A stretch of 64,000 nucleotides of DNA from Paraburkholderia sp. CNPSo 3274 (GTDB lineage: Bacteria; Pseudomonadota; Gammaproteobacteria; Burkholderiales; Burkholderiaceae), in contig NZ_JAMBPR010000028.1 in assembly GCF_024206475.1 (NCBI RefSeq), positions 1 through 64,000 on the forward strand, in the 5' to 3' direction. Made by a program: the position numbers and the translations under genes. Below, piece by piece: positions 15,891 through 25,094 of the stretch (position 1 is the first letter of the stretch; the number at the start of each line of letters is the position of its first letter). The notes beneath the pieces are model-generated. The model did no database searches and was not told the DNA's origin. It saw only the letters and a program-made list of their open reading frames with translations.

Positions 15891-18800
15891 ATGAGGCTGA
15901 CGGACTACGATCGAACGAACTTGAGCGACGACGGCCAGTTCGTCCTGTCGCGCCTGCGCAGCCATGGGGAAAGCCAGAGCTGGCTGACCGTTACGTTGTC
16001 CGCCTACCGGCCGCTGCCCGAAAGCCAGGAACGTCTCGAACGCGCCTACCGGATGCGCGCCGCGCTCCAGGACGCGCGTGTTGCCATGCCGCATTCGCTG
16101 CTGCAAGACCACGGCAGTGTAACGCTCGTGCTAGAAGATCCCGGCGGCATACCATTGCGCACCGCGCTCAAAGGCCCGTTCCCGCTCGAACGTTTTCTGA
16201 CCGTCGCGACGAGCCTCGCAGCGGCGCTCTGCACGCTGCACGACCGTGGGCTCACGCACAACGACATCAGGCCGGGCAACATTCTTCTCGATGAGCAGAC
16301 ACAAGAAGTCACCTTCACCGGTCTTGGCCTCGTTTCATCGGAGCCGCGGGAGCGCCCCGTACGCAATCTGCCCATGCTCGCGAGCGAAGCGCTCGCCTAT
16401 CTTTCTCCCGAACGCACGGGCCTGATGAACCGATGGTCCGACTCGCGCGCCGATCTTTATTCGCTCGGCGTTGTCCTCTATGAAATGCTCACGGGTCAAT
16501 TGCCCTATCACGCGAGTTCGCCTTCGGAATGGCTGCATTGCCACACCGCGCAAATGCCCATACCGGTTTCCGAGTGCATAGGCGCCGCTGCGCCCGACCC
16601 GGTAAGCGAGATCATTGCGCGCTTGCTGGCCAAGGACGCCGCACAGCGTTATCAGACCGCAGAAGGGCTTGCGCACGATTTGCGATGCTGCCTCGACGCC
16701 TGGCGCCAATCAGGCCGCATCGAATCGTTCGAACTGGGCGTGGCCGATTCGCCCGACCAACTGCAATATCCGTTTCGGCTTTACGGCCGCGAAAAGCAGG
16801 TCGAAATGCTCGAAGCGGCATTGAGCCGCGTCGTGCGACACAAGGAGATCGTGCTTGCGCTCGTTTCCGGCTATTCGGGAATCGGCAAGTCGACGCTCGT
16901 CAACAGCCTGCGCGTGACATCGGCATCTAGCTCTCGAGGGTGGTTCGCGTCCGGCAAATTCGAGCGCTACAAGCGCGATATCCCCTACGCCACGCTCGCG
17001 CAAGCGTTCCAGGACCTGATCCGGCAGGTGATCGACGGCAGTCCTGCCGCGCGCGAAGGCCTGCGCGCGCGCCTCGTCGAAGCGCTCGGCGCAAATGGCG
17101 TGCTCATGACCAGCCTGATTCCCGAACTCGAACAGATCATCGGGCCGCAGGCGCCGGTTCAGGCGCTTCCGCCCCAGGACGCGCGTACGCGCTTTCTCGC
17201 CGTATTTACGCGCTTCATCGGCGCGTTTCCGCACGAAGGGCGGCCACTCGTGCTGTTTCTCGACGACCTGCAGTGGAGCGATGCCGGTACGCTCGCCCTG
17301 CTCGAACGACTATGTCAGTCCGACGTACGAAATGTGCTCCTGGTCGGCGCCTATCGGGACAACGAGGTGGGATTGACGCATCCGCTGAGACAGTCGATCG
17401 ATTCCATCCGGCAGACCGGCACGCACGTCGATGAAATCATGCTCGCGCCGCTGCAATTCGACGATGTTTCGCGGCTCATCGGCGACGCGCTCAAAACCAC
17501 ACGCGCCGAATTGCGCGACTTGAGCAAACTGGTCTTCGAACGAACGGGAGGCAACCCGTTCTATGTCGTGCAGTTCCTGAAGTTCCTGAGCGACGAGCAT
17601 CATCTCGTGTTCGATCGCGAACGCCGCCTATGGCTTTGGGACAGCGATCAATTGCGCGCGGCCAGCTTCGCGCAAAGCATCGTGGATCTCATGGTGGAAA
17701 AGATCGAACGACTGACGGCGCCAACCCAGGAACTGCTCACGCAGTTCGCCTGCCTGGGCGGCCGCGCGAGTTCCCTGCTGCTCGCGCGCATCAGCGGCAT
17801 GACCGAGTCCGATGTGGAAGCGACACTCGCCGGCGGCGTGGAAGCGGGTTTGCTTTATCGCCGCCGCGATGGTTTCGCTTTCGTACATGACCGGGTGCAC
17901 GAAGCGACCTACGATCTGATTCACGAGCACGACCGCGCCCGCGCCCATTTGCGCATTGGCCGCATTCTCGCCGCGCAGGCGCCGACCGACGAGGAGCGTG
18001 ACGTCTTTGAAATCGTCAACCAGTACAACCGCGTGCTTGCGCTCATCGATACATCGCAAGAGCGTGAACGGGTCGTTGATTTCAATCTCGAGGCCGGGCG
18101 GCGCGCTCGCGCCTCGTCGGCGTATGGCTCGGCGCTCATCTACCTTTCCGTCGGCAGCGAATTGCTTGGCGAAGACGAATGGGATCATCACTACGCGCGA
18201 AAGTTTCTGCTGGAAACGCAGCGCGCCGAATGCGAATTCCTGACCGGCGCCACGGAGAACAGCAAGGAGCGGCTCTCGATGCTCGATCAGCGCGCTCGCA
18301 CCTTATGCGACCGTGCGACCATCACGTTCCTGCGCATCACGCTCTATACCGCGCTCGATCAGGTCAATGTGGCTGTCGAAACCTGCCTGAGCTATTTGCG
18401 GCATGTCGGTATCGACTGGGTCGCCCATCCCGGTCGCAGCGCCGCGCGCGAGGAATACGACCGGCTCCTCGACGGCATCGCCAACGCACCGATCGAAGCA
18501 CTCGTCGATCTACCGTTGCTCGGGGACACGGAGATGACCGCGACGATGAACGTGCTTACCGCCGTCTTGCCGCCGGCATTCTTTAGCGACGAAAATCTCG
18601 TCTGCCTCGTACTTTGCCGAATGGCGAATTTGAGCCTCGCACATGGCAACAGCGACGCTTCATCGCTTGGCTATGCCTATCTCGGCATGGTTGCGGGACC
18701 GTTATTCGACGATTACGACGCCGGCTACCGCTTTGGTCAGCTCGGGCTCGCGCTCGTCGACAAGCGCGGGCTCGACAGATTCAAGGCGCGCGTTTACATG

Positions 18801-20891
18801 TGTTTCGCCTATCACGTCACGCCATGGACCAAGCCCATCCGCACGGGCATTCCGCTGCTGCGTCTCGCATTCGAAGCCGCGAGCGAAGCCGGCGACCTGA
18901 CCTATATCGGCTTTAGCAGCTGCTGCACGGTCACCACGCTGCTCGCCGCCGGAGAGTCGCTCGGCGAAGTGGAACAGGAGGCGATACGCCGTCTGCAGAT
19001 TGTCCAGGCGGCGAAGTTCGGCCTGATCGTCGATATCATCACGGCGCAGCTAGCCTTGATCCGTTCGCTGCGCGCCGGCACGGCCGATCCTGGCGACGAA
19101 CATGGCCCATTCTGCGACGATGCATTCGAACGGCGCCTTGAAAGCGACCCGAGCCTCGCGATCGCCGCCTGCTGGTACTGGATACGCAAACAGCAGGCCG
19201 GCTATCTGGCCGGCGACATCAGGAGTGCGATGGATGCCGGGACCAAGGCGGCACCGCTCCTGTGGACGTCCTCCGGACACTTCGAAATGGCCGAATTCCA
19301 GTTCTTCGCCGCGCTCACGCGCGCACGCTGGCACGCCGAGGCACCAAGCGATGAGAAAGCGGAGAACCTGGAGAAACTTGCGGCACACCACCGTCAGCTC
19401 GAACTGTGGGCCACGCATTGCCCGAGCAATTTCGGTAGCCGCGCGGCCTTGGTGCGCGGCGAAATCGCCCGCCTTCGCGGCCGCGATTTCGATGCAATGG
19501 GCTGCTACGAAGAGGCCATCCGGCTCGCACGCGAATATGGTTTCGTCCACAACGAAGCGCTCGCACAGGACATTGCCGCGATGTTCTATCTGGAACACGG
19601 TTTCACGACCATTGCCGGTATGTATCTGCGCAATGCACGACTCGGCTGGCTGCGATGGGGTGCGATTGCGAGGGTAAAGGAACTCGACAGGCGCTATCCC
19701 GAACTGCTTCGAGAGCAGGCGGCATACGGACCGACTCCGGACAACGTAGCAGGCCACATCGATGTCGATACGGTCATGAAGGCGTCTCAGGCGATCTCGG
19801 CCGAACTCGTTCCCGGACGCCTGATCCATACGCTGATGACCATCATGCTCGAACACGCCGGGGCACGGCGCGCCCTGCTCGTTGTGCCGCGCGAGGAAAA
19901 GCTGTGGATCGATGCCGTGGCCGTAGCGACGCGTCAGGGCACGGATGTGAGCATCGAGCGCAAGCCGGTCTCTCCGCAGGAACTGGCCGAGGCTGTGCTT
20001 CATGAAAGCATACGGACGCACCGCCAGGTGCTGATCGACGATGCTTCGTCGGATGAAGCATTCTATGCCGATGAATATTTCGTCGCCAACCGTTCGCGCT
20101 CGGTGCTCTCTCTACCGCTCGTCAAGCAGTCGAAACTGATCGGCGTTTTGTACCTGGAAAATGAGCTCGCGCCCGGCGCCTTCACGCCGGCAAGGATGGC
20201 CGTGCTCAGGCTGCTTGCCTCGCAAGCGGCGATCTCGCTCGAAAACGCTTCGCTCGAAGAGAAGCAAACGTTGCTCGCGGAAAAGGATGCACTGCTGCAC
20301 GAAGTGCATCATCGCGTCAAAAACAACCTGCAGCTCATTAGCAGCCTGCTGAACCTGCAGGCAGAACGCGTCGAGGACAAAGCCGTCGCAGAGCTGTTCG
20401 CGGACAGCCGCAATCGCGTGCGCTCGATGGCCATGGTTCACGAAAACCTGTACCGCGCGGGCAACTTCGCACGCATTCCCATGACGGTCCACGTGAAAAC
20501 GCTGTGCGGGCATCTTGCGCGTGTCTACGACATGGGACGGCTGGGCGTCGACATGCAGATCGCCGTCGACGACGTCCAGCTCGACATGAATCGAGCAGTC
20601 TCGTGCGGTCTCATCATCAACGAACTCGTCTCCAATGCGCTCAAGCATGCTTTCCCCGATCAGCGCGGCGGCGTGCTGAACATCGGCCTGCGCGCGCTGG
20701 ACGGTCATCGCTGCGAGTTGCGGGTTGCAGACGACGGTGTGGGGCTCGCGCCGGAATTCTCTTTCGAGCGCGACGAAACGCTCGGCCTGCGGCTCGTGCA
20801 CGATCTTGTGCTGCAATTGCGCGGCAGCGTGGACGTCAGCCAGCAACAGGGAACCACATTCACGATTCATTTCGACGCCGCCGAACCCTGA
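15891..20891 (+). CDS. Giant sensor: pseudokinase / AAA ATPase / TPR-like / GAF / HWE-type histidine kinase
   Basis: 1666 residues from the ATG at 15891 (GAGG eight bases upstream; an upstream TTG at 15858 overlaps the regulator gene). Order of parts: a Ser/Thr-kinase fold (1-265) with LTHNDIRPGNILL and the P-loop-following motif SPERTGLMNRWSDSRADLYSLG. A predicted ATPase follows (about 290-560) with Walker A GYSGIGKST and Walker B LVLFLDDLQWSD. A long helical repeat region runs to about 1280, then a GAF domain (about 1300-1440). Last is a HisKA_2/HWE kinase with LLHEVHHRVKNNLQLISSLL and N-box LIINELVSNALKHAF. In the kinase fold DFG is replaced by GLG (TFTGLGLVS, 144-146) and no VAIK-like Lys is visible, so Ser/Thr kinase activity is unlikely. 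No membrane segments. It is co-transcribed with the OmpR regulator and two further kinases. Confidence 0.88.
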   Translation: MRLTDYDRTNLSDDGQFVLSRLRSHGESQSWLTVTLSAYRPLPESQERLERAYRMRAALQDARVAMPHSLLQDHGSVTLVLEDPGGIPLRTALKGPFPLERFLTVATSLAAALCTLHDRGLTHNDIRPGNILLDEQTQEVTFTGLGLVSSEPRERPVRNLPMLASEALAYLSPERTGLMNRWSDSRADLYSLGVVLYEMLTGQLPYHASSPSEWLHCHTAQMPIPVSECIGAAAPDPVSEIIARLLAKDAAQRYQTAEGLAHDLRCCLDAWRQSGRIESFELGVADSPDQLQYPFRLYGREKQVEMLEAALSRVVRHKEIVLALVSGYSGIGKSTLVNSLRVTSASSSRGWFASGKFERYKRDIPYATLAQAFQDLIRQVIDGSPAAREGLRARLVEALGANGVLMTSLIPELEQIIGPQAPVQALPPQDARTRFLAVFTRFIGAFPHEGRPLVLFLDDLQWSDAGTLALLERLCQSDVRNVLLVGAYRDNEVGLTHPLRQSIDSIRQTGTHVDEIMLAPLQFDDVSRLIGDALKTTRAELRDLSKLVFERTGGNPFYVVQFLKFLSDEHHLVFDRERRLWLWDSDQLRAASFAQSIVDLMVEKIERLTAPTQELLTQFACLGGRASSLLLARISGMTESDVEATLAGGVEAGLLYRRRDGFAFVHDRVHEATYDLIHEHDRARAHLRIGRILAAQAPTDEERDVFEIVNQYNRVLALIDTSQERERVVDFNLEAGRRARASSAYGSALIYLSVGSELLGEDEWDHHYARKFLLETQRAECEFLTGATENSKERLSMLDQRARTLCDRATITFLRITLYTALDQVNVAVETCLSYLRHVGIDWVAHPGRSAAREEYDRLLDGIANAPIEALVDLPLLGDTEMTATMNVLTAVLPPAFFSDENLVCLVLCRMANLSLAHGNSDASSLGYAYLGMVAGPLFDDYDAGYRFGQLGLALVDKRGLDRFKARVYMCFAYHVTPWTKPIRTGIPLLRLAFEAASEAGDLTYIGFSSCCTVTTLLAAGESLGEVEQEAIRRLQIVQAAKFGLIVDIITAQLALIRSLRAGTADPGDEHGPFCDDAFERRLESDPSLAIAACWYWIRKQQAGYLAGDIRSAMDAGTKAAPLLWTSSGHFEMAEFQFFAALTRARWHAEAPSDEKAENLEKLAAHHRQLELWATHCPSNFGSRAALVRGEIARLRGRDFDAMGCYEEAIRLAREYGFVHNEALAQDIAAMFYLEHGFTTIAGMYLRNARLGWLRWGAIARVKELDRRYPELLREQAAYGPTPDNVAGHIDVDTVMKASQAISAELVPGRLIHTLMTIMLEHAGARRALLVVPREEKLWIDAVAVATRQGTDVSIERKPVSPQELAEAVLHESIRTHRQVLIDDASSDEAFYADEYFVANRSRSVLSLPLVKQSKLIGVLYLENELAPGAFTPARMAVLRLLASQAAISLENASLEEKQTLLAEKDALLHEVHHRVKNNLQLISSLLNLQAERVEDKAVAELFADSRNRVRSMAMVHENLYRAGNFARIPMTVHVKTLCGHLARVYDMGRLGVDMQIAVDDVQLDMNRAVSCGLIINELVSNALKHAFPDQRGGVLNIGLRALDGHRCELRVADDGVGLAPEFSFERDETLGLRLVHDLVLQLRGSVDVSQQQGTTFTIHFDAAEP

Positions 20892-20903
20892 TCGACACTC
20901 GCC

Positions 20904-23903
20904 ATGACCGCACGAATCTTGATCGTCGAGGATGACCGGATTGTCGCGCGAGATATCGCGCAACAATTGACCCGCAGCGGCTACCGCGTGATCGGCAGCG
21001 CGGTGAGCGGCGAGGAAGCGGTTGCGCTCGTTTCGCAGGCGCAGAACGGCCTCACGCCCGAACTGGTGCTCATGGATGTGCGGCTCGAAGGAAAACTCGA
21101 CGGCATCGACGCCGCGCACCAGATTCGCGAACTGTGCGACGTGCCGATTGTTTTTCTCACCGCCTATGCCGACGACGAAACCGTTCAGCGCGCCACCAAG
21201 GCGGAGCCGTTTGGCTACGTGCTCAAGCCATTTGACGACATTCAGTTGCGCACCGTCGTGGAGATGGCGCTCTATAAGTACCGCGCCGAACGGCGCTTGC
21301 GTGAAAGCGAGCAGCGCTACGCCGTCACGCTTTCGAGCATCGGCGACGGTGTGATCGCAACAGACGCTGCGGGGCTCGTGACCTTCGTCAACCCCGCAGG
21401 CGAGGCGCTGATTGGGTGGCGTCGCGAAGAGGCCGTCGGGCATCCGCTCGCCCGCATGTTCCGCTTGCTCGACGAACTCACGCGCGCCCCCATTGCGGAC
21501 CCGATGGCGGCGGTGCTGCGCAATGACCGCGAGAGCGGGCTGCCCGCCCGCGCCATTCTGCTTACGCCCAGCGGCAGCGAAATACCGGTCGAAAGCACCA
21601 GCACGCCGATGACCGACGAACGGGGCGAGACCATCGGCGTCGTCATTGTGTTTCGCGACGTGACACAAAAGCGCCGCGCCGAGGAAGCCGAGATTCTGCG
21701 CGAGACGAATGCACGGCTCGAAATGGCGATGTACGGGTCGAATGTGGGCGTGTGGGAAATCGATATGCCTGAAGGCGACTACAAGCGGGGCTTTGCGCGC
21801 TTTTCGAATATCTACGAATGGCTCGGCTTCGAGACGCCGCAGGCGCGTCTCGACTATGAAGCTTACATGAGCGTTCTGCATCCCGACCATCGCGCGAGCA
21901 CCGACCGCGCTATGGCGACATTTCTCGCGGACAGTCGCGGCATATTCGAAATCGAAAACCGGCTGCGGCATCGCGACGGTAGTGACCGATGGGTGCTGGT
22001 TCGCGGCACGGCGCGGCACGATGCGAGCGGCAAGCCGGTGCGTTTCGTCGGCAGCATCGTGGACATTACACAACTCAAGCAGACCGAGCAGGCGTTGCGC
22101 GCCAGCGAAGAGCGCTTTCGAGGCACGTTCGAAAACGCCGCCGTGGGCATCGCGCACTGCGATCTGGACGCCCGCTTCCTGCGCGTCAATCAGCGCACTT
22201 GTGAAATCTTCGGCCGTGGGCGGGACGCGCTGCAGCATATGCGGCTGCACGCGCTCATCCACGCGGATTATCGCGAGGCCAGCGAGGAGAAATTCCGCCT
22301 TTTGACGGCTGGCAAGATCGCGCATTGCTCGGAAGAAGCGCCCCTCGGGAACGCAGACGATGCACCGATCTGGGTTAGCCTCTCGCTCGCGCTTCAGCAC
22401 GGCACATCCAGCGAGCCCAGTCACGTTATCGCCATCATCCAGGATATTTCGGCGCGCAAAGCGCTCGAAGAAACGGTGCGTGTCGCAAAGGAAGCGGCTG
22501 AATCCGCCAACCGGGCCAAGGACCAGTTCCTTGCGAATATCAGCCACGAGCTGCGCACGCCACTGAACGGCATTCTGGGCTATGCGCAAATGCTGTTGCG
22601 CGATTCAGCGCTCGATGCGCGGCAACTGGCCGGCATAGGCGTGATCGAACAGAGCGGTCACCATCTGCTCACGCTCATCAACGACATTCTGGACTTCACC
22701 CGTCTTGGCGCAGGCAAGCTGGAGCTCCAGGTAACGGAGGTGTCGCTGGGCGCATTTCTCGAGACGATCGCCGAGATCGTTGGCGTGCGCGCGCAACAGA
22801 AGAACCTCGTGCTCAACTATGCGCCGGCGCTGGACCTGCCCGCCGTGGTATGCGTGGACGAACGCCGTCTGCGGCAGGTGCTGCTCAATCTGCTCGCCAA
22901 CGCGGTCAAATTCACCGATCGCGGGGAAATCCGGCTTTCCGTGAAGCCCGGCGACGCAGACCGGCTGCGGTTCGACGTGCATGATACCGGCGTCGGCATC
23001 AGCGCCGATCGGCTGGAAGCGATCTTTCAGCCGTTCGAGCAGGCGGGCGATCATATGCGGCGTACCGGCGGCGCGGGGCTCGGTCTCGCAATCAGCCGGC
23101 AGCTCGTGCGCATGATGGGCGGCGAGATCTATGTGAAGAGCACCGTGGGAGAAGGCAGCACGTTCTGGTTCGAACTCGCGGCGCCCGCTTCCGCGCTGGA
23201 GGTCGATGCGCGCGCAACGAGCCTCGAAAGAGGCTATCTGGACGGCGCGGGACGACGCATTCTCCTCGTCGACGACGTTGCGACCAACCGGCGCTTGCTC
23301 GCCGACGTGCTGGAGCGCACGGGCTTCGAAGTGATCGAAAGCGCGGACGGACGCGACGCGCTCGAAAAAATCGTATCGAACAAACCGGATTTGACGATCC
23401 TCGACACGGTCATGCCCGTGATGGGCGGCGTTGAAGTGCTACGCAACCTGCGTAAGTCAGTTGATCTCGCTGCAATGCCCGTTATTGTCGTCTCTGCCGA
23501 CGCATCCGAACAAAACGCACGCGACAATATCGAGGCTGGCGCAAGTCTCTTCCTCGAGAAACCGATCGATCTCGACCAACTGCTACAGTCGATCGCCGGT
23601 TTGCTCGGCATAAAACTTCAGCAAGCGGCGTCGCAATCCGACAAGGCGGGCCAGTTGGAACAACACGGACAGCCTATCGTCGTGCCGCCCCAAAGCGAAC
23701 TCGCGCAGTTGCATCGCTACGCATTGCTGGGTTCCATGCGCGATATCCACCAGCACGCCGATCACCTCGTGGCATTGAACCAGCGATACGAACCATTCGC
23801 CGCGCGTTTGCGGCAGCTCGCGATGACCTATGAATCGCAGGCATTGCTTTCCTTGATTGAACGGTATCTCAACAGCGAAGGGAAAGGACAATGGGAGAAA
23901 TAA
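20904..23903 (+). CDS. Hybrid histidine kinase REC-PAS-PAS-PAS-HisKA-HATPase-REC
   Basis: 999 residues. The N-terminal receiver (1-120) has RILIVEDDRIVARDIAQQL, Asp in LVLMDVRLEGKLDG and Lys in VLKPFDD. Three PAS domains follow: about 140-255 with GDGVIATDAAGLVTFVNPAG, about 270-395 of the PAS_3 type ending VRFVGSIVDITQ, and about 400-520 starting ERFRGTFENAAVGIAHCDLD. The HisKA at about 535-600 has FLANISHELRTPLNGILGYA. The HATPase has NLLANAVKFTDRG, DTGVGISADRL and GAGLGLAISRQLV. The second receiver (about 785-905) has ILLVDDVATNRRLL, Asp in LTILDTVMPVMGG and Lys in LEKPIDL. A 95-residue helical tail follows. The first receiver shows that it can also receive phosphoryl groups, so it can be a relay node. 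It starts 12 bases after the giant sensor and overlaps the next gene by 13 bases. Confidence 0.92.
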   Translation: MTARILIVEDDRIVARDIAQQLTRSGYRVIGSAVSGEEAVALVSQAQNGLTPELVLMDVRLEGKLDGIDAAHQIRELCDVPIVFLTAYADDETVQRATKAEPFGYVLKPFDDIQLRTVVEMALYKYRAERRLRESEQRYAVTLSSIGDGVIATDAAGLVTFVNPAGEALIGWRREEAVGHPLARMFRLLDELTRAPIADPMAAVLRNDRESGLPARAILLTPSGSEIPVESTSTPMTDERGETIGVVIVFRDVTQKRRAEEAEILRETNARLEMAMYGSNVGVWEIDMPEGDYKRGFARFSNIYEWLGFETPQARLDYEAYMSVLHPDHRASTDRAMATFLADSRGIFEIENRLRHRDGSDRWVLVRGTARHDASGKPVRFVGSIVDITQLKQTEQALRASEERFRGTFENAAVGIAHCDLDARFLRVNQRTCEIFGRGRDALQHMRLHALIHADYREASEEKFRLLTAGKIAHCSEEAPLGNADDAPIWVSLSLALQHGTSSEPSHVIAIIQDISARKALEETVRVAKEAAESANRAKDQFLANISHELRTPLNGILGYAQMLLRDSALDARQLAGIGVIEQSGHHLLTLINDILDFTRLGAGKLELQVTEVSLGAFLETIAEIVGVRAQQKNLVLNYAPALDLPAVVCVDERRLRQVLLNLLANAVKFTDRGEIRLSVKPGDADRLRFDVHDTGVGISADRLEAIFQPFEQAGDHMRRTGGAGLGLAISRQLVRMMGGEIYVKSTVGEGSTFWFELAAPASALEVDARATSLERGYLDGAGRRILLVDDVATNRRLLADVLERTGFEVIESADGRDALEKIVSNKPDLTILDTVMPVMGGVEVLRNLRKSVDLAAMPVIVVSADASEQNARDNIEAGASLFLEKPIDLDQLLQSIAGLLGIKLQQAASQSDKAGQLEQHGQPIVVPPQSELAQLHRYALLGSMRDIHQHADHLVALNQRYEPFAARLRQLAMTYESQALLSLIERYLNSEGKGQWEK

Positions 23904-25054
23904 AGCGCGATGACGCTCCCGTGGTGCTTGTCGTCGACGACACCGCGGCGAATCTGGGTCTCGTCGTCGAAACGCTTGAAGCCGAAGGTCTGCGCGCAGC
24001 GGTGGCGCGCGACGGCCAGGAGGCGCTGCGCCGCGCCGAGATCGTCAAGCCCGATCTCATCTTGCTCGATGTCATCATGCCGGGGCTCGACGGTTTTCAA
24101 ACCTGCCGCGCGCTCAAGGAAAATCCGGTAACACGCGATATTCCCGTCATCTTCATGACGTCGCTATCGCAGACCGAAGACAAGATCAACGGATTTCGCG
24201 TGGGCGCGATGGACTTCGTCACCAAGCCGTTGCAGATGGAGGAAGTCGCGGTACGCGTGCAGACTCATCTCAAGCTTCGCGCTCTGCAACGCACGCAGCA
24301 GGAGCAAAACGTGCGGCTCGAAGAGGAGATCAAGACACGAATTCGCGCGCAGGATGCATTGCTCGAAGTGCTGGGCGCGGTCAAGAACGTCTCGAACGCC
24401 ATCGCTCATGATCTGCGCACGCCGCTTGCCGAGCTGCGCTCGCGGCTCGAAATCCTGATACTCGGAATGAAAAAGAAAGGCGACGACGAGACATTGAATC
24501 AGCTCGAAGTTGCCGTCGCCGACGTCGACCGCGTCATCAGCATCTTCAATGCGTTGCTGCGTCTCGCCGAGATAGACGCCGGCGTGCGCCGCTCGGGGTT
24601 TGTCGAAGCGGACCTTACAGCCATCGTTTCCGATGCGGTCGAGTTCTATCAGCCGGTCGCGGAACTGCGTGGCATTACGGTCACGCTCCATTTGCGCAAG
24701 CAAGGCAAGCTGATGGCCGTCGTCGATCCGCTGTTGATGGCGCAAGCGATCGGGAATCTCATCGATAACGCCCTCAAGTTCGCGCAGGAAAGCGGCGAGG
24801 TAGCGGTTTCACTCGGCGAATCTTCGGACTCGATCGAGATTACGGTTGCCGACGACGGCCCCGGAATTCCCGTCGCCGAGCGATCCAAAGTCACCGAACG
24901 CTTCTATCGCGGCGACCGCAGCAGAGGTACGCCAGGCGTCGGGTTGGGGCTCGCGCTCGTCAAGGCCGTCGCTACGCTCCATCAAGGCGCGCTGGTGTTC
25001 GCCGACAACGACCCGGGCCTTGCGGCCACCATGACGATTCGAAGAACGGAATGA
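23891..25054 (+). CDS. Response-regulator/histidine-kinase fusion (REC-HisKA-HATPase)
   Basis: 387 residues. The receiver at 1-125 has VVLVVDDTAANLGLVVETLE, Asp in LILLDVIMPGLDG and Lys in FVTKPLQMEE. A short coiled coil leads to a HisKA with NAIAHDLRTPLAELRSRLE. The HATPase has GNLIDNALKFAQ, ADDGPGIPVAERS and GVGLGLALVKAVA. The start codon overlaps the end of the hybrid kinase gene (13 bases, with GGAAAGGAC upstream), indicating translational coupling. No sensor domain exists, so its activity should be controlled by phosphorylation of its own receiver, probably by the hybrid kinase or giant sensor upstream. The gene ends the operon, 40 bases from the convergent katG stop. Confidence 0.9.
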   Translation: MGEIKRDDAPVVLVVDDTAANLGLVVETLEAEGLRAAVARDGQEALRRAEIVKPDLILLDVIMPGLDGFQTCRALKENPVTRDIPVIFMTSLSQTEDKINGFRVGAMDFVTKPLQMEEVAVRVQTHLKLRALQRTQQEQNVRLEEEIKTRIRAQDALLEVLGAVKNVSNAIAHDLRTPLAELRSRLEILILGMKKKGDDETLNQLEVAVADVDRVISIFNALLRLAEIDAGVRRSGFVEADLTAIVSDAVEFYQPVAELRGITVTLHLRKQGKLMAVVDPLLMAQAIGNLIDNALKFAQESGEVAVSLGESSDSIEITVADDGPGIPVAERSKVTERFYRGDRSRGTPGVGLGLALVKAVATLHQGALVFADNDPGLAATMTIRRTE

Positions 25055-25094
25055 TCCGCTCTTCGCACGACAAGGCCCGGCGTCTCGCTGCGAA

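Noticed and set aside
20112..22589. 825-codon open frame on the minus strand
   Set aside because: It lies antisense to the giant sensor and hybrid kinase genes, has no recognizable domain, and is the expected mirror frame of high-G+C coding DNA.
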